From assembly GCA_963831105.1 (NCBI GenBank), contig CAWHOS010000008.1:186001-250000 (forward strand): 64,000 nucleotides of DNA, read 5' to 3'. The DNA comes from DATFQI01 sp963831105. GTDB lineage: Bacteria > Actinomycetota > Thermoleophilia > Solirubrobacterales > Solirubrobacteraceae. Of the stretch, positions 37,593 to 46,571 are shown one piece after another. Under the pieces are notes generated by a model. That model made no database searches, was not told the origin of the DNA, and saw only the letters and a list, made by a program, of their open reading frames with translations. The translations under genes were made by a program, and so were the position numbers. Within the stretch, counting starts at the first letter, position 1. Every line of letters begins with the position of its first letter.

Positions 37593-39044
37593 ATGGCAAC
37601 CGCCAAGGGCGACAGGGGGATCTTCGCCACGAAGCCGATCGACCGGCTCGTCGAGGACACGCACGAGAAGGAGACGGAGCTCAGGCGCGCCGTCGGCGCG
37701 CTCGACCTGACCGCGCTCGGGCTCGGCGCGATCATCGGCACCGGCATCTTCGTGATCATCGGCGAGGCGATCACGACCTCGGGGCCGTCGATCATCCTCG
37801 CCTTCCTGCTGGCGGGCGTGACCTGCGCGTTCTCGGCGCTCGCGTTCGCCGAGCTCGCATCGTCCATCCCGGTCTCCGGCAGCGCCTACACGTACTCGTA
37901 CGCGACGCTGGGCGAGCTCGCCGCGTGGATCATCGGGTGGGACCTGATCCTCGAGTACGGCGTGTCGATCGCGGCGGTCGCGGTGGGCTGGGGGCAGTAC
38001 TTCAACGCCCTGCTCGACTCGCTGTTCGGCCTTTCCCTGCCCGAGTCGATCGCCAACCCTCCCGGCGAGGGCGGCACGGTCAACGTTCCGGCCGCGTTCC
38101 TCGTGCTCGCCGTCACGGCGGTGCTGATGATCGGCGTGCGGGAGACCGCGCGCGCCAACACGATCATGGTCGCGATCAAGCTGATCGTGCTCGCGCTGTT
38201 CATCGCGCTCGGCATCACCGCCTTTACGTCGGACAACTTCTCGCCGTTCTTCGTCGAGGGCGAGGGCTTCTCGGGGACGGTGACGGCCGCCTCGCTGATC
38301 TTCTTCGCCTACATCGGCTTCGATGCCGTCTCGACATCGGGCGAGGAGGTCAAGGAGCCCGGCCGCGACCTGCCGCGCGCGATCATCGGCTCGCTGGCGA
38401 TCGCGACGACGCTCTACATCCTCGTCGCCATCGTCGCGACGGGAGCGCTCCCGTTCGACCAGCTCAAGGGCGCCGAGGCGCCGCTCGCGACCGTGCTCGA
38501 CGAGGGCGCCGGCATCTCCTGGGGCGCCGACGTGATCTCCTTCGGCGCGCTCGTGGCCATCACGAGCGTCGTGCTCACGCTGCTCTACGGCCAGTCGCGG
38601 ATCCTGTTCGCGATGAGCCGCGACGGGTTGATGCCCCGCGCCGTCTCGCACGTCCACCCGCGCACCCGGACGCCCGTCCGGATCATCGGCGTGCTCGGCG
38701 TCCTGTTCGCCGCGCTCGCCGCCGTCGTCCCGCTGACCGAGATCGTCGAGCTGGTCAACATCGGCACCCTGTTCGCGTTCGTGGTCGTGAACATCGGCGT
38801 GATCATCCTGCGCCGCACGCGCCCCGACCTCGAGCGCGGCTACCGCGTGCCGTTCGTCCCGGTCTTCCCCCTGATCGGCACCGCGCTGTGCATCTACCTG
38901 ATGGTCGACCTGCCCGGCACCACCTGGGTGCGGTTCCTGATCTGGATGGCGCTCGGCCTGGTGATCTACTTCGTCTACGGGATGCGCCACTCGCGGCTGC
39001 GGCAGGGCGAGGTGCGCAACCCCGACGCGGAGCTGGAGGGCTAG
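37593..39044 (+). CDS. APC-family amino acid permease
   Basis: A 483-residue, 12-helix transporter. The unwound helix 1 is GLGAIIGTGIFVIIGEA near residues 40-56, and ELASSIPVSGSAYTYSY lies in helix 2-3. FFAYIGFDAVSTSGEEVKEP (helix 6, substrate) and GQSRILFAMSRDGLMP follow. This is the cationic-amino-acid/YdgF-like branch of the APC superfamily. It imports or exchanges amino acids; the substrate is unknown. The stop overlaps the convergent LacI gene by 4 bases. Confidence 0.9.
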   Translation: MATAKGDRGIFATKPIDRLVEDTHEKETELRRAVGALDLTALGLGAIIGTGIFVIIGEAITTSGPSIILAFLLAGVTCAFSALAFAELASSIPVSGSAYTYSYATLGELAAWIIGWDLILEYGVSIAAVAVGWGQYFNALLDSLFGLSLPESIANPPGEGGTVNVPAAFLVLAVTAVLMIGVRETARANTIMVAIKLIVLALFIALGITAFTSDNFSPFFVEGEGFSGTVTAASLIFFAYIGFDAVSTSGEEVKEPGRDLPRAIIGSLAIATTLYILVAIVATGALPFDQLKGAEAPLATVLDEGAGISWGADVISFGALVAITSVVLTLLYGQSRILFAMSRDGLMPRAVSHVHPRTRTPVRIIGVLGVLFAALAAVVPLTEIVELVNIGTLFAFVVVNIGVIILRRTRPDLERGYRVPFVPVFPLIGTALCIYLMVDLPGTTWVRFLIWMALGLVIYFVYGMRHSRLRQGEVRNPDAELEG

Positions 39045-40078
39045 CGAAGGCGCGCGGTCGATCCGCGCACGATCAATCGAGGCTCGGCCGGCTCGAACGC
39101 CGGGAGCGGCTCCGCGGCGATCGCGGCGAGCAGGGCGCGGGCGGCGGCCTCGCCGAACTGCGCGTAGTCGATCCGCACGCTCGTGAGCGGCGGTGAGGAG
39201 AGCGCGGCCAGGGGCGAGTCGTCGAAGCCGGTGATCGCGAGATCGCCGGGCACGGCGATGCCCCGCTCGCGCGCGCCGGCGAGCACGGCCGCGGCGAGGA
39301 CGTCGCTGGTGCAGACCACCGCGGACGCTCCCGCGTGCAGGATCGCGCCGGGGTCGCCGAACGCGACGGGCCCGGGCTCCAGGCCCGCGCGTGCCAGCTC
39401 GCCGCGCCAGGCCTCCTGGCGCGCCTGCTCGTATTCCAGGCGTCCGCGGCTGCCGAGGAAGCCGATCCGCTCGTGGCCGAGCGCGACCAGGTGCGCCGTG
39501 GCCTCCGCGAGGCCGTCCGCATGGCGGGTCTCCAGCGACGGGAACGGGCAGGGGCCCGGCGGATGCCCGGCGACCACCACGGGCAGGTCGGCCTGCGCGA
39601 GCAGCTCGAAGCGCGGATCGTCGAGCTCGACGTCGCACAGCAGGAAGCCGTCGACCCGGCCCTGGGCGGCGAGCCGCTCGTACGCCGAGACGTCGACCGG
39701 CCCCTCGTCATCGCGCACGCGCAGCAGCAGCGCCTGGTCCGTGCTCGCGAGCCCGCGCTCGACGCCTGCGAGGAAGCGCAGGAAGAACGGGTCGACCTCG
39801 AGCGTCCCCACCGGCCGCGACAGCAGCAGGCCGATCGCGCCCGCCCGGCCGCGGCCGAGGGCGCGCGCCGGCGCGCTCGGGCTCCAGCCGAGCTCGGCGG
39901 CGGCGGCGAGGATCCGTGTGCGGGTGGCCTCCCCCACGCCGCGGCGGCCGTTCATCGCGAACGACACGGCGGCCGAGGAGACGCCCGCCCTGCGGGCGAC
40001 GTCGTCGATCGTCGGACGCCTGCGCGCCGGTTTACGACCATCGGTCATGCGGACACCATCGGTCGTGTACTCTGCCAT
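39041..40078 (-). CDS. LacI-family repressor of the six-hairpin glycosidase gene
   Basis: Up to 345 residues. The HTH and hinge helix read TIDDVARRAGVSSAAVSFAM and LGWSPSAPARALGRGRAGAIG; the periplasmic-binding-like effector domain follows (DGFLLCDVELDDPRF, HLVALGHERIGFLG, ITGFDDSPLAAL). Two starts are possible: ATG 40078 or ATG 40048 (MTDGRKPARRR), the latter closer to family length. A 14-bp palindrome at 40087-40100 lies between this gene and the rightward glycosidase and is the likely operator for both. The inducer is presumably a glucan oligosaccharide; this is inferred from the target. Confidence 0.9.
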   Translation of the reverse strand: MAEYTTDGVRMTDGRKPARRRPTIDDVARRAGVSSAAVSFAMNGRRGVGEATRTRILAAAAELGWSPSAPARALGRGRAGAIGLLLSRPVGTLEVDPFFLRFLAGVERGLASTDQALLLRVRDDEGPVDVSAYERLAAQGRVDGFLLCDVELDDPRFELLAQADLPVVVAGHPPGPCPFPSLETRHADGLAEATAHLVALGHERIGFLGSRGRLEYEQARQEAWRGELARAGLEPGPVAFGDPGAILHAGASAVVCTSDVLAAAVLAGARERGIAVPGDLAITGFDDSPLAALSSPPLTSVRIDYAQFGEAAARALLAAIAAEPLPAFEPAEPRLIVRGSTARLR

Positions 40079-40086
40079 GACGGGAA

Positions 40087-40100
40087 CTTAAGCGCTTAAG
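40087..40100. promoter_or_regulatory. LacI-type operator palindrome
   Basis: CTTAAGCGCTTAAG, a perfect 14-bp palindrome with the central CG of LacI-family operators. It is the most A+T-rich spot in the locus. It lies 8 bases from the repressor ATG 40078 and 19 bases before the glycosidase GTG 40120, so binding would block both genes. Confidence 0.75.
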
Positions 40101-40119
40101 CCACTCAGGGGAGGAAAGC

Positions 40120-42624
40120 GTGAGACTCAGACGCGCCGTGCTGGCCGGGATCTGCCTGGCCGCGACAACCGCGACCGCGGCCCAGGCCGCGCCCGAGCTG
40201 TCCACCTCGGACCGGCTCGACGACCGCCGCTACGTCACGACGGGCCCGCGCGCGTACGACGTCGGAACGGAGGCGGGCCGCTATCCCGCCATGGGCTTCC
40301 ACACCCGCGGCGAGATGGGCGGCATCTGGAGCCCGCCGATGAAGCTCGTCGACGGCATCTGGTTCGGGGTCAACAAGAAGTGGATCGGCCCCGCCACCCG
40401 CTTCACGAGCGGCTACGGCCACGTCAAGATGCGCCTGCCCGGTAGCGGCGGGCTCTCGATCGAGCGCACCGACTTCGTCCCGGGCCAGGCCCGCGGTGTG
40501 CTGATCGGGCTGCGCCTGCGGGCCAACGGCCCGCGCACGGTCAACCTGCGCATGCAGACCCACTCCGAGCTGATGTCGATCTTCCCCTGGGGAGAGACGA
40601 AGCCTTACGACCAGCGGACGTTCAACCTCCAGGACAAGGCCGGCTACGCCGGTGGCGCGCTCGTGTTCACCGAGCAGGGCCAGCCGGCGCCCGAGGCCGA
40701 GCCGCACAACTGGGCCGCCGCCGTCGGCAGCCGCCGCGCGCCGCGCTCCCATCGCACGGGCGCGGGCTTCCGCGGCCCGCAGGAGCCGCCGGTCATCTGC
40801 CCCGCCTCCGGCCCGAACACGCCGGCCATGCCGCCGCGCTGCGACGACACGGCCTACGGCAAGGGCGTCGGCGGCGAGCTGACCTACCGGATCAAGCTGC
40901 CGCGCTCCGGCCGCAAGACGGTCTGGTTCGGCGTCGCCGGCTCGGAGTCGGGCGCGGGTGACGCGCGCGCCGAGCTCGCGCGCATGCTCCGGCGGCCCCG
41001 TGCGGCTCTGCGTGCGAAGGTCGCCCGCCGCGAGCGGCTCGCGCAGCGCACGCGGCTCACGCTGCCCGGCGATCCGCTGCTCGCGCAGGGCATCGACTGG
41101 AGCAAGCAGAACCTGGCCGACTCGGTCCAGGAGGCGCGAGACCTCGAGATCCGCGAGACCAACGCCGGCACGCGCTACCCGCCGCCGAAGGGCAAGCTGG
41201 ACCGCGCGCGCTTCGTCGCCGCCGGCTTCCCCGACTACCCGTGGCTGTTCGCCACGGATGGGGAGTTCACGGCGTTCGCGTCCGTCGCGCTCGGTCAGTT
41301 CGGCCCGATCAAGGAGCACATGCGCGCGCTCCGGCGGGCATCGCTGATCAACAACGGCACGAGCGGCAAGGTCGTCCACGAGGTGATCACGGAGGGCTCG
41401 GTCTACTTCGGCGCCAACGCCGACGCCGGCAACACGGACGAGACCGCGAAGTTCCCGAGCGCCGTCGCGCTGATCTGGCGCTGGACCGGCGACGACGCGT
41501 TCCGCGACGAGATGTACGACTTCGCCAAGTCCAACATGGAGTACATCTACCGCGAGCTCGACGACGACAAGGACGGCTGGCCGGAGGGCCTCGGCAACGT
41601 CGAGCGCCCGGGGATGGGCGAGGAGAAGCTCGACAACACGACGGCCACGATGCGCGGGCTCCGCGACCTCGAGGACCTCGCGAAGTCCAAGGGCGACACG
41701 GCCACCGCCACTTGGGCGGCGACCAAGGCCGCCGACCTCGAGGCGCGCTTCGAGAACGACTGGTGGATGCCCGAGATCCCGCAACACGCCGACTCGCTCG
41801 GCGAGGGCAACGAGAAGATCCAGCAGCGTCACTGGATCGGCGTGACGCCGATGGAGATCGAGACGGTGCGCGACGGCAAGACGGTGCCGGGCCTGACCAC
41901 CAAGGCTCACGGAGACCAGGCGCTCGACCTGCGCGAGAAGTCCTGCTACGGCGACGACTTCGGGCTCTTCCACACGGGCGCGCCGGGCTGCGACCCGGCC
42001 GTGTCCGACCGTCCGGCCGAGCGCACCACGTTCACGCTCAACACGTCGATCATGGCGGTCGGCGAGGGCAACTACGGCCGTCTCGGCCCCGCCCAGCAGC
42101 GCCGCTTCACCACGGCCAACCGGCGTCTGCAGCTGCCCGACTTCGACGAGCAGCCGGGTGCCATGCCCGAGATCGCGCCGTCGCCGGACTACGGACGCTC
42201 GATCGATCGCCACTTCAACGAGCGCGCGATGGTCCTGCAGGCGTGGGGCAACTACGGCACGGCGTGGCCGGTCGTCCACCAGCAGCTCGGGGTGCGGCCC
42301 GACCTGGGCCGCGGCAACCTCGAGGTGGTGCCGCAGCTGCCGCCGGACCAGACCACGATCGCCGGTGAGGCGATCCGCCTCGGCGCGGGCGCCGCGGACG
42401 TCTCCGCCGACCGCCAAGGGTCGCGCTACCGCACGACGGTGAAGACGGGCGCGCCCGTGCAGCGGCTGTTCATCGGCCACACGCTGCCGGCCGGCAGCAC
42501 CGTGGCCTCCGTCCAGCTCGACGGCGCTCCCGTGGCCTACGAGCGGCGGGAGACCAACCGCGGCGTCGAGGTCACCGTGCCCACGACGCCGGGCGAGCAC
42601 GTGCTGGTCGTCACGGCCGGCTGA
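40120..42624 (+). CDS. secreted six-hairpin glycosidase (debranching/trehalase-like fold)
   Basis: An 834-residue secreted protein. The signal peptide MRLRRAVLAGICLAATTATA is cut near AQA-AP. An N-terminal beta-sandwich (residues about 40-290) precedes an (alpha/alpha)6 barrel that starts GIDWSKQNLADSVQEARDLE and contains WLFATDGEFTAFASVALGQF, GSVYFGANADAGNTDETAKF, DDDKDGWPEGLG and HFNERAMVLQAWGNYGTAWP. This fold occurs in glycogen-debranching, alpha-rhamnosidase and trehalase groups; I cannot pick one. GTG 40120 is preceded by GGGGAGGAAA. Regulated by the adjacent LacI protein. The end overlaps the convergent glucosidase gene by 14 bases. Confidence 0.78.
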   Translation: MRLRRAVLAGICLAATTATAAQAAPELSTSDRLDDRRYVTTGPRAYDVGTEAGRYPAMGFHTRGEMGGIWSPPMKLVDGIWFGVNKKWIGPATRFTSGYGHVKMRLPGSGGLSIERTDFVPGQARGVLIGLRLRANGPRTVNLRMQTHSELMSIFPWGETKPYDQRTFNLQDKAGYAGGALVFTEQGQPAPEAEPHNWAAAVGSRRAPRSHRTGAGFRGPQEPPVICPASGPNTPAMPPRCDDTAYGKGVGGELTYRIKLPRSGRKTVWFGVAGSESGAGDARAELARMLRRPRAALRAKVARRERLAQRTRLTLPGDPLLAQGIDWSKQNLADSVQEARDLEIRETNAGTRYPPPKGKLDRARFVAAGFPDYPWLFATDGEFTAFASVALGQFGPIKEHMRALRRASLINNGTSGKVVHEVITEGSVYFGANADAGNTDETAKFPSAVALIWRWTGDDAFRDEMYDFAKSNMEYIYRELDDDKDGWPEGLGNVERPGMGEEKLDNTTATMRGLRDLEDLAKSKGDTATATWAATKAADLEARFENDWWMPEIPQHADSLGEGNEKIQQRHWIGVTPMEIETVRDGKTVPGLTTKAHGDQALDLREKSCYGDDFGLFHTGAPGCDPAVSDRPAERTTFTLNTSIMAVGEGNYGRLGPAQQRRFTTANRRLQLPDFDEQPGAMPEIAPSPDYGRSIDRHFNERAMVLQAWGNYGTAWPVVHQQLGVRPDLGRGNLEVVPQLPPDQTTIAGEAIRLGAGAADVSADRQGSRYRTTVKTGAPVQRLFIGHTLPAGSTVASVQLDGAPVAYERRETNRGVEVTVPTTPGEHVLVVTAG

Positions 42625-43780
42625 GCCGGCCGTCCCAGGACCGTCGGAGCGCCCACCGCGCTCCGACGGTCCACGCCTGGACGCGGTTGGCCAGCGGGAT
42701 GCCCTCTACCGCGCCCTCGCGCGAGACCGCGTAGAGCTCGGGTGCCCGCCCCAGCTCCTCGAGCGCGGCGAGCACGCCCGTCCGGACGCGCTCGGCCTCG
42801 GCGTCGCGGCCGGCCGCGCGCAGCCCGCCCCACCCGATCCACGAGTCGAACGGCCAGACCGAACCGCGGTGGTACCAGGCCGGCCCGAACACGGGCGAGT
42901 CGGTCGACAGCGTGCGCAGGCCGTGCGCGCTGAGCACGTCGGGCTCGCACAGCCTCGCCGCGGCGGCCTCGCGCGCGGGTCCTTCGAGCGCGTCGGACCA
43001 CAGCAGCCAGCCGAGCTGCGACCCGGCGCCCGGCACGATCGTGCCGTCGGGCTCGACCGCCATCGCCTCGGGCCCGAGCGCGCCGAGCCGCTCGCGCAGG
43101 TCCGCGGCGAGCCGGTCCCAGCGCTCGTCGCCCGACAGCCGCCCGAGGGCGCGCAGGGCCGCGTGCGCGGCGGCCTGGCTGTCGACGTCGGCCAGCGGCG
43201 AGGCGGGCGCGGTGCCGTCGGGCCGCAGGATCCCGCCGTTGTCCTCGGCGGAGACCGGGTCGATCGCGTCGCGCCAGCCCTGCTGTGAGAGCGCGCCCCA
43301 GGTGCCCGCCGCGCAGCGCACGTACCCGCCGCCGCGCTCCAGAGCGCCCTCGAGCCAGGCGCCGGCGGCGCGCCACGCGCCCGAGAGCTCCTCCGCGAGC
43401 GCGCGGTCGCCCGTCGCGGCGAGCAGCACGAGGAACCACGACGTCGCGTCGGACGTGCCGTAGTAGGCGAACGGGCCCTCGGGCGGCCAGCCCGACGCCA
43501 CGAAGGACCCGGGTGGTGCGTCGCGGAACTCGTGGCCGATCTTGCCCGGCTCCTCGAGCGTGCCCGGGTGCTCCTCGCGCCCCTGCAGCCGCGCCAGCGC
43601 GCGCAGCGTCGCGGCCGCCACGTCAGGGCGCTCGGGCAGCACCTGCAGCGAGGTGATCAGCGAGTCGCGCCCGAACAGCGCATGGAACCGGCCCGGGTCA
43701 CCCGCCTCGACCGGAGGCGAGGAGGCGTACGGCCAGCCTTCCTCAGAGAGCAGTTCGTCGAGCCCAGGAACAACGCTCAC
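42611..43780 (-). CDS. amylo-alpha-1,6-glucosidase-like glycoside hydrolase
   Basis: A 389-residue cytoplasmic six-hairpin hydrolase of the glycogen-debranching C-domain type. FHALFGRDSLITSLQVLPER and LARLQGREEHPGTLEEPGKI hold the active-site Asp and the conserved EPGKI. FAYYGTSDATSWFLVLLAAT and SAEDNGGILRPDG follow, and VFGPAWYHRGSVWPFDSWIG has the second catalytic acid near the end. It should release glucose from branched or short alpha-glucans. GTG 43780 overlaps the GH13 stop by 4 bases, so both belong to one leftward operon that shares the operator region at 45439. Confidence 0.83.
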   Translation of the reverse strand: MSVVPGLDELLSEEGWPYASSPPVEAGDPGRFHALFGRDSLITSLQVLPERPDVAAATLRALARLQGREEHPGTLEEPGKIGHEFRDAPPGSFVASGWPPEGPFAYYGTSDATSWFLVLLAATGDRALAEELSGAWRAAGAWLEGALERGGGYVRCAAGTWGALSQQGWRDAIDPVSAEDNGGILRPDGTAPASPLADVDSQAAAHAALRALGRLSGDERWDRLAADLRERLGALGPEAMAVEPDGTIVPGAGSQLGWLLWSDALEGPAREAAAARLCEPDVLSAHGLRTLSTDSPVFGPAWYHRGSVWPFDSWIGWGGLRAAGRDAEAERVRTGVLAALEELGRAPELYAVSREGAVEGIPLANRVQAWTVGARWALRRSWDGRLSRP

Positions 43781-45372
43781 GAGCGCAGCTCCACGACGAC
43801 ACCCTCGCCCGGCGCGAGCTCGAGCACGCCCGAGACCTCCGACCCGTCGCGCCCGCGGTCCGTCCCCACGAGCACGCGGCCCGTCAGGCCCTCTACCGAC
43901 ACGGGCGCGTCGCCGAGGTTCACGGCCACGGCCGTACCCGGGCCGCGCCGCCACGCCCACGCGCCGTCGGGCGCCGCCAAGGTCTCGTAGGTCCCCTCGC
44001 GCAGGTCCGAGCGCGACCGCCGCAGCGCGATCAGGTCCCGCACCAGGTGCAGGACCGAGCCGGGGTCCTCGCGCTGGGCCTCCACGTTGTGGGCGGCCAG
44101 GTCCCCGAACGGCAGCCACGGCCGCGCGCCATCCGGAGTGAACCCGCCACCCGGCACGTCGGCCCACTGCATCGGGGTGCGGCAGACGTCGCGGTTCTCC
44201 TCGGGGTCGCCGAGCCGCGCCGCCACCGGATCGAGCGCGTCCGCGGGGTCCAGCGGCGTGTCCGGCAGCCCGATCTCGTCGCCGTAGTAGAGGAACGGCG
44301 TGCCGCGCAGGCCGAGCAGGACCATCAGCGCCGCGCGCGTGCGCGCGGGATCCCCGCCGGCCCAGCGGGTCGCGAACCGCTTGCCGTCGTGGTTGGAGCC
44401 GGTCCACACCGGCCACGCGCCCTCGGGCAGCATCCGTTCGACGCCCTCGACGATCGGGCGCATCTGCTCCGGGTCGAGCTCGCAGTGGAAGAACAGGAAG
44501 TTGAACGCGAGGTGCAGCTCGTCCTCGCCCAGCCCGTAGAACGGGATCAGCTGCTCGAGGTCGAGCACGTAGGTCTCCCCCACCAGCACAGGCTCGTCTC
44601 CGTCGCGCCGGGCCGTCAGCGCGCGCCAGCGGCGCAACACGTCGTGCAGCTCGGGGCGGTTCATCGAGTACACCTGCTTGAGGCCGCGCTTGACGATGTG
44701 CGGGTGGTCGCCGGGCTCCGGCTGCGGATCGTCGCGCAGCTCGCGGTCCTTGACGATCGCGTGGCAGACGTCGATCCGGAAGCCGGCCACCCCGCGGTCG
44801 AACCAGAACCGCAGCACGTCGTCGATCGTCTCGCGCAGGTCCTCGTTCCACCAGTTGAGGTCGGGCTGCGAGGGCAGGAACTGGTTGAGGTAGTACTGGC
44901 CCGTCGGCTCGTGCAGCGTCCACGCCGAGCCGCCGAAGTTGGAGATCCAGTTGTTCGGCGGGCCGCCGCCCGGCGCCGGGTCGGCCCAGACGTAGAAGTC
45001 GCGATACCGGGCCTCGCGGCCGCTCAGCGCGTCCTGGAACCACGCGTGCCGGTCGCTCGTGTGGTTGGGGACGAGGTCCAGCAGCACGCGGATCCCCCGC
45101 TTGCCGGCCTCCGCGATCAGCTCGTCGAGGTCCTCGAGCGTGCCGAGGTCCGGGTGCACCGCCGTGTAGTCGCTGACGTCGTAGCCCCAGTCCTCGTTCG
45201 GCGACGGGAACGTCGGGTTGAGCCAGATGCCGTCGACCCCGAGCCACTCGAGGTGGTCGAGGCGCCGGGTGATGCCGCGCAGGTCGCCGATGCCGTCACC
45301 GTCGGAGTCGGCGAAGGAGCGCGGGTAGATCTGGTACAGGACGCCGTCGCGCCACCAACTCGCGGGAGCCAT
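43777..45372 (-). CDS. GH13 alpha-glucosidase
   Basis: A 531-residue cytoplasmic GH13 enzyme of the oligo-1,6-glucosidase/alpha-glucosidase group. Region I is DLVPNHTSD, region II GFRIDVCHAI (nucleophile Asp), region III VLVGETYVLDL (acid/base Glu) and region IV GSNHDGKR (stabilising Asp). It starts WWRDGVLYQIYPRSFADSDG. It hydrolyses imported alpha-linked oligosaccharides to glucose, together with the downstream glucosidase. ATG 45372 is where all relatives start. The divergent LacI gene and an operator at 45439-45452 lie just upstream. Confidence 0.92.
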   Translation of the reverse strand: MAPASWWRDGVLYQIYPRSFADSDGDGIGDLRGITRRLDHLEWLGVDGIWLNPTFPSPNEDWGYDVSDYTAVHPDLGTLEDLDELIAEAGKRGIRVLLDLVPNHTSDRHAWFQDALSGREARYRDFYVWADPAPGGGPPNNWISNFGGSAWTLHEPTGQYYLNQFLPSQPDLNWWNEDLRETIDDVLRFWFDRGVAGFRIDVCHAIVKDRELRDDPQPEPGDHPHIVKRGLKQVYSMNRPELHDVLRRWRALTARRDGDEPVLVGETYVLDLEQLIPFYGLGEDELHLAFNFLFFHCELDPEQMRPIVEGVERMLPEGAWPVWTGSNHDGKRFATRWAGGDPARTRAALMVLLGLRGTPFLYYGDEIGLPDTPLDPADALDPVAARLGDPEENRDVCRTPMQWADVPGGGFTPDGARPWLPFGDLAAHNVEAQREDPGSVLHLVRDLIALRRSRSDLREGTYETLAAPDGAWAWRRGPGTAVAVNLGDAPVSVEGLTGRVLVGTDRGRDGSEVSGVLELAPGEGVVVELRS

Positions 45373-45409
45373 GGCGCGCCAGGATACGCACCCTTCCGTG
45401 TGCGGCCCG

Positions 45410-45452
45410 TTGACACCGCCGCGCGCCGCGTGATTGGATGGAAGCGGTTCCA
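45410..45452. promoter_or_regulatory. LacI operator TGGAAGCGGTTCCA with promoter elements
   Basis: A 14-bp palindrome TGGAAGCGGTTCCA (45439-45452) with the CG centre of LacI operators, 18 bases before the GTG of the LacI gene. A TTGACA hexamer at 45410-45415 is 17-18 bases above a weak -10 (TTGGAT 45434-45439), so the operator would cover the start of the rightward transcript. The leftward GH13 gene starts 66 bases away and is probably repressed as well. Confidence 0.7.
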
Positions 45453-45470
45453 CGAGGGGGAGCTGGAGGG

Positions 45471-46571
45471 GTGACAACCATCGCGAGGGTCGCGCAGGAG
45501 GCAGGTGTTGGCGTGGGCACGGTCTCGCGCGTCATCAACGGGTCTGCATCGGTGAGCGAGGCCACGCGCCGGCGGGTCCTCGACGTCGTTGCCGAGCTCG
45601 GCTATGAGCCGAACGCCACCGCCCGCGCCCTCTCGACCGGCCGCACCCGCTCGGTCGGCGTCATCGCCCCCTTCTTCACCCGCCCCTCCGTCATCGAGCG
45701 CCTGCGCGGCGTCGCGCCGCTGCTCGCGAACTCCGGCTACCAGCTCGTGCTCTTCGACGTGGAGCGCCCGGAGCAGCGCACGGACGTCTTCCGCTCGGTG
45801 ATCGGCCGCGTCGACGGCCTGCTCTCGATCTCGCTCTCGCCCCACAAGGCCGAGCTGCGGCGGCTCGCCGCCGCCGGCATCCCGGTCGTGTTGATCGACC
45901 AATCGCACGACTCGGTCCCGACCGTCACCGTCGACGACGTCGAGGGCGGCCGGCTGGCCACCCAGCACCTGCTCGAGCTCGGGCACCGGCGGATCGCGTT
46001 CGCCGGCGACACCGTCGACGGCGTCCACGGCGCCTCGGCCAGCTCGCGCCGCTGCATCGGCTACCAGCGCGCGCTCGACGAGGCGGGCGTCCCCGTGCGG
46101 CCGGACCTCGTCAGGCTGCGCCCGCACGGCCGCGAGGCGGCCGGTATCGCATTCGACCTGATCGGGCTCGCGTCGCCGCCGACCGCGGTGTTCGCCGCGT
46201 CCGACCTGCAGGCGCTGGCGATGCTCGACGCCCTCGAGGCACTCGGCAAGCGGGTGCCGGAAGATCTTTCGGTGGTCGGGTTCGACGACGTCGAACTGGC
46301 CCGCTACGCGGGCCTGACCACCGTCGCCCAGCCGCTGGAGGACAGCGGCACAAGGGGAGCCGAACTGCTGCTCTCGGCATTGGAAGGGGAGGACGTGCTC
46401 CAGGCGAGGCAGCAGCTGTCCCTCGAGCTCGTGGTGCGGGGTACGACCGCGCCGCCGCGCGAGGGACGACCGGGCCGTGGGGAAGACGGCCCCGAAGACA
46501 GCCACGAATGGCATGATCACGCAGTCTTCACCGACGTAGTACTGAGGAGGATGGAGTGTCGAAGCGTTTGA
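45471..46571 (+). CDS. LacI-family repressor of the oligosaccharide operon
   Basis: A 366-residue regulator. The HTH is TIARVAQEAGVGVGTVSRVI, the hinge NATARALSTGRTRSVGVI, and the effector domain has DGLLSISLSPHKAEL, HLLELGHRRIAFAGD and VVGFDDVELARYAGL. GTG 45471 follows GGAGGG. The normal C-terminus is near VVRGTTAPPR; an unusual 35-residue hydrophilic tail (HEWHDHAVFTDVVLRRM) runs on and overlaps the start of the binding-protein gene by 16 bases. It should sense an alpha-glucoside and control both divergent transcripts. Confidence 0.9.
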   Translation: MTTIARVAQEAGVGVGTVSRVINGSASVSEATRRRVLDVVAELGYEPNATARALSTGRTRSVGVIAPFFTRPSVIERLRGVAPLLANSGYQLVLFDVERPEQRTDVFRSVIGRVDGLLSISLSPHKAELRRLAAAGIPVVLIDQSHDSVPTVTVDDVEGGRLATQHLLELGHRRIAFAGDTVDGVHGASASSRRCIGYQRALDEAGVPVRPDLVRLRPHGREAAGIAFDLIGLASPPTAVFAASDLQALAMLDALEALGKRVPEDLSVVGFDDVELARYAGLTTVAQPLEDSGTRGAELLLSALEGEDVLQARQQLSLELVVRGTTAPPREGRPGRGEDGPEDSHEWHDHAVFTDVVLRRMECRSV

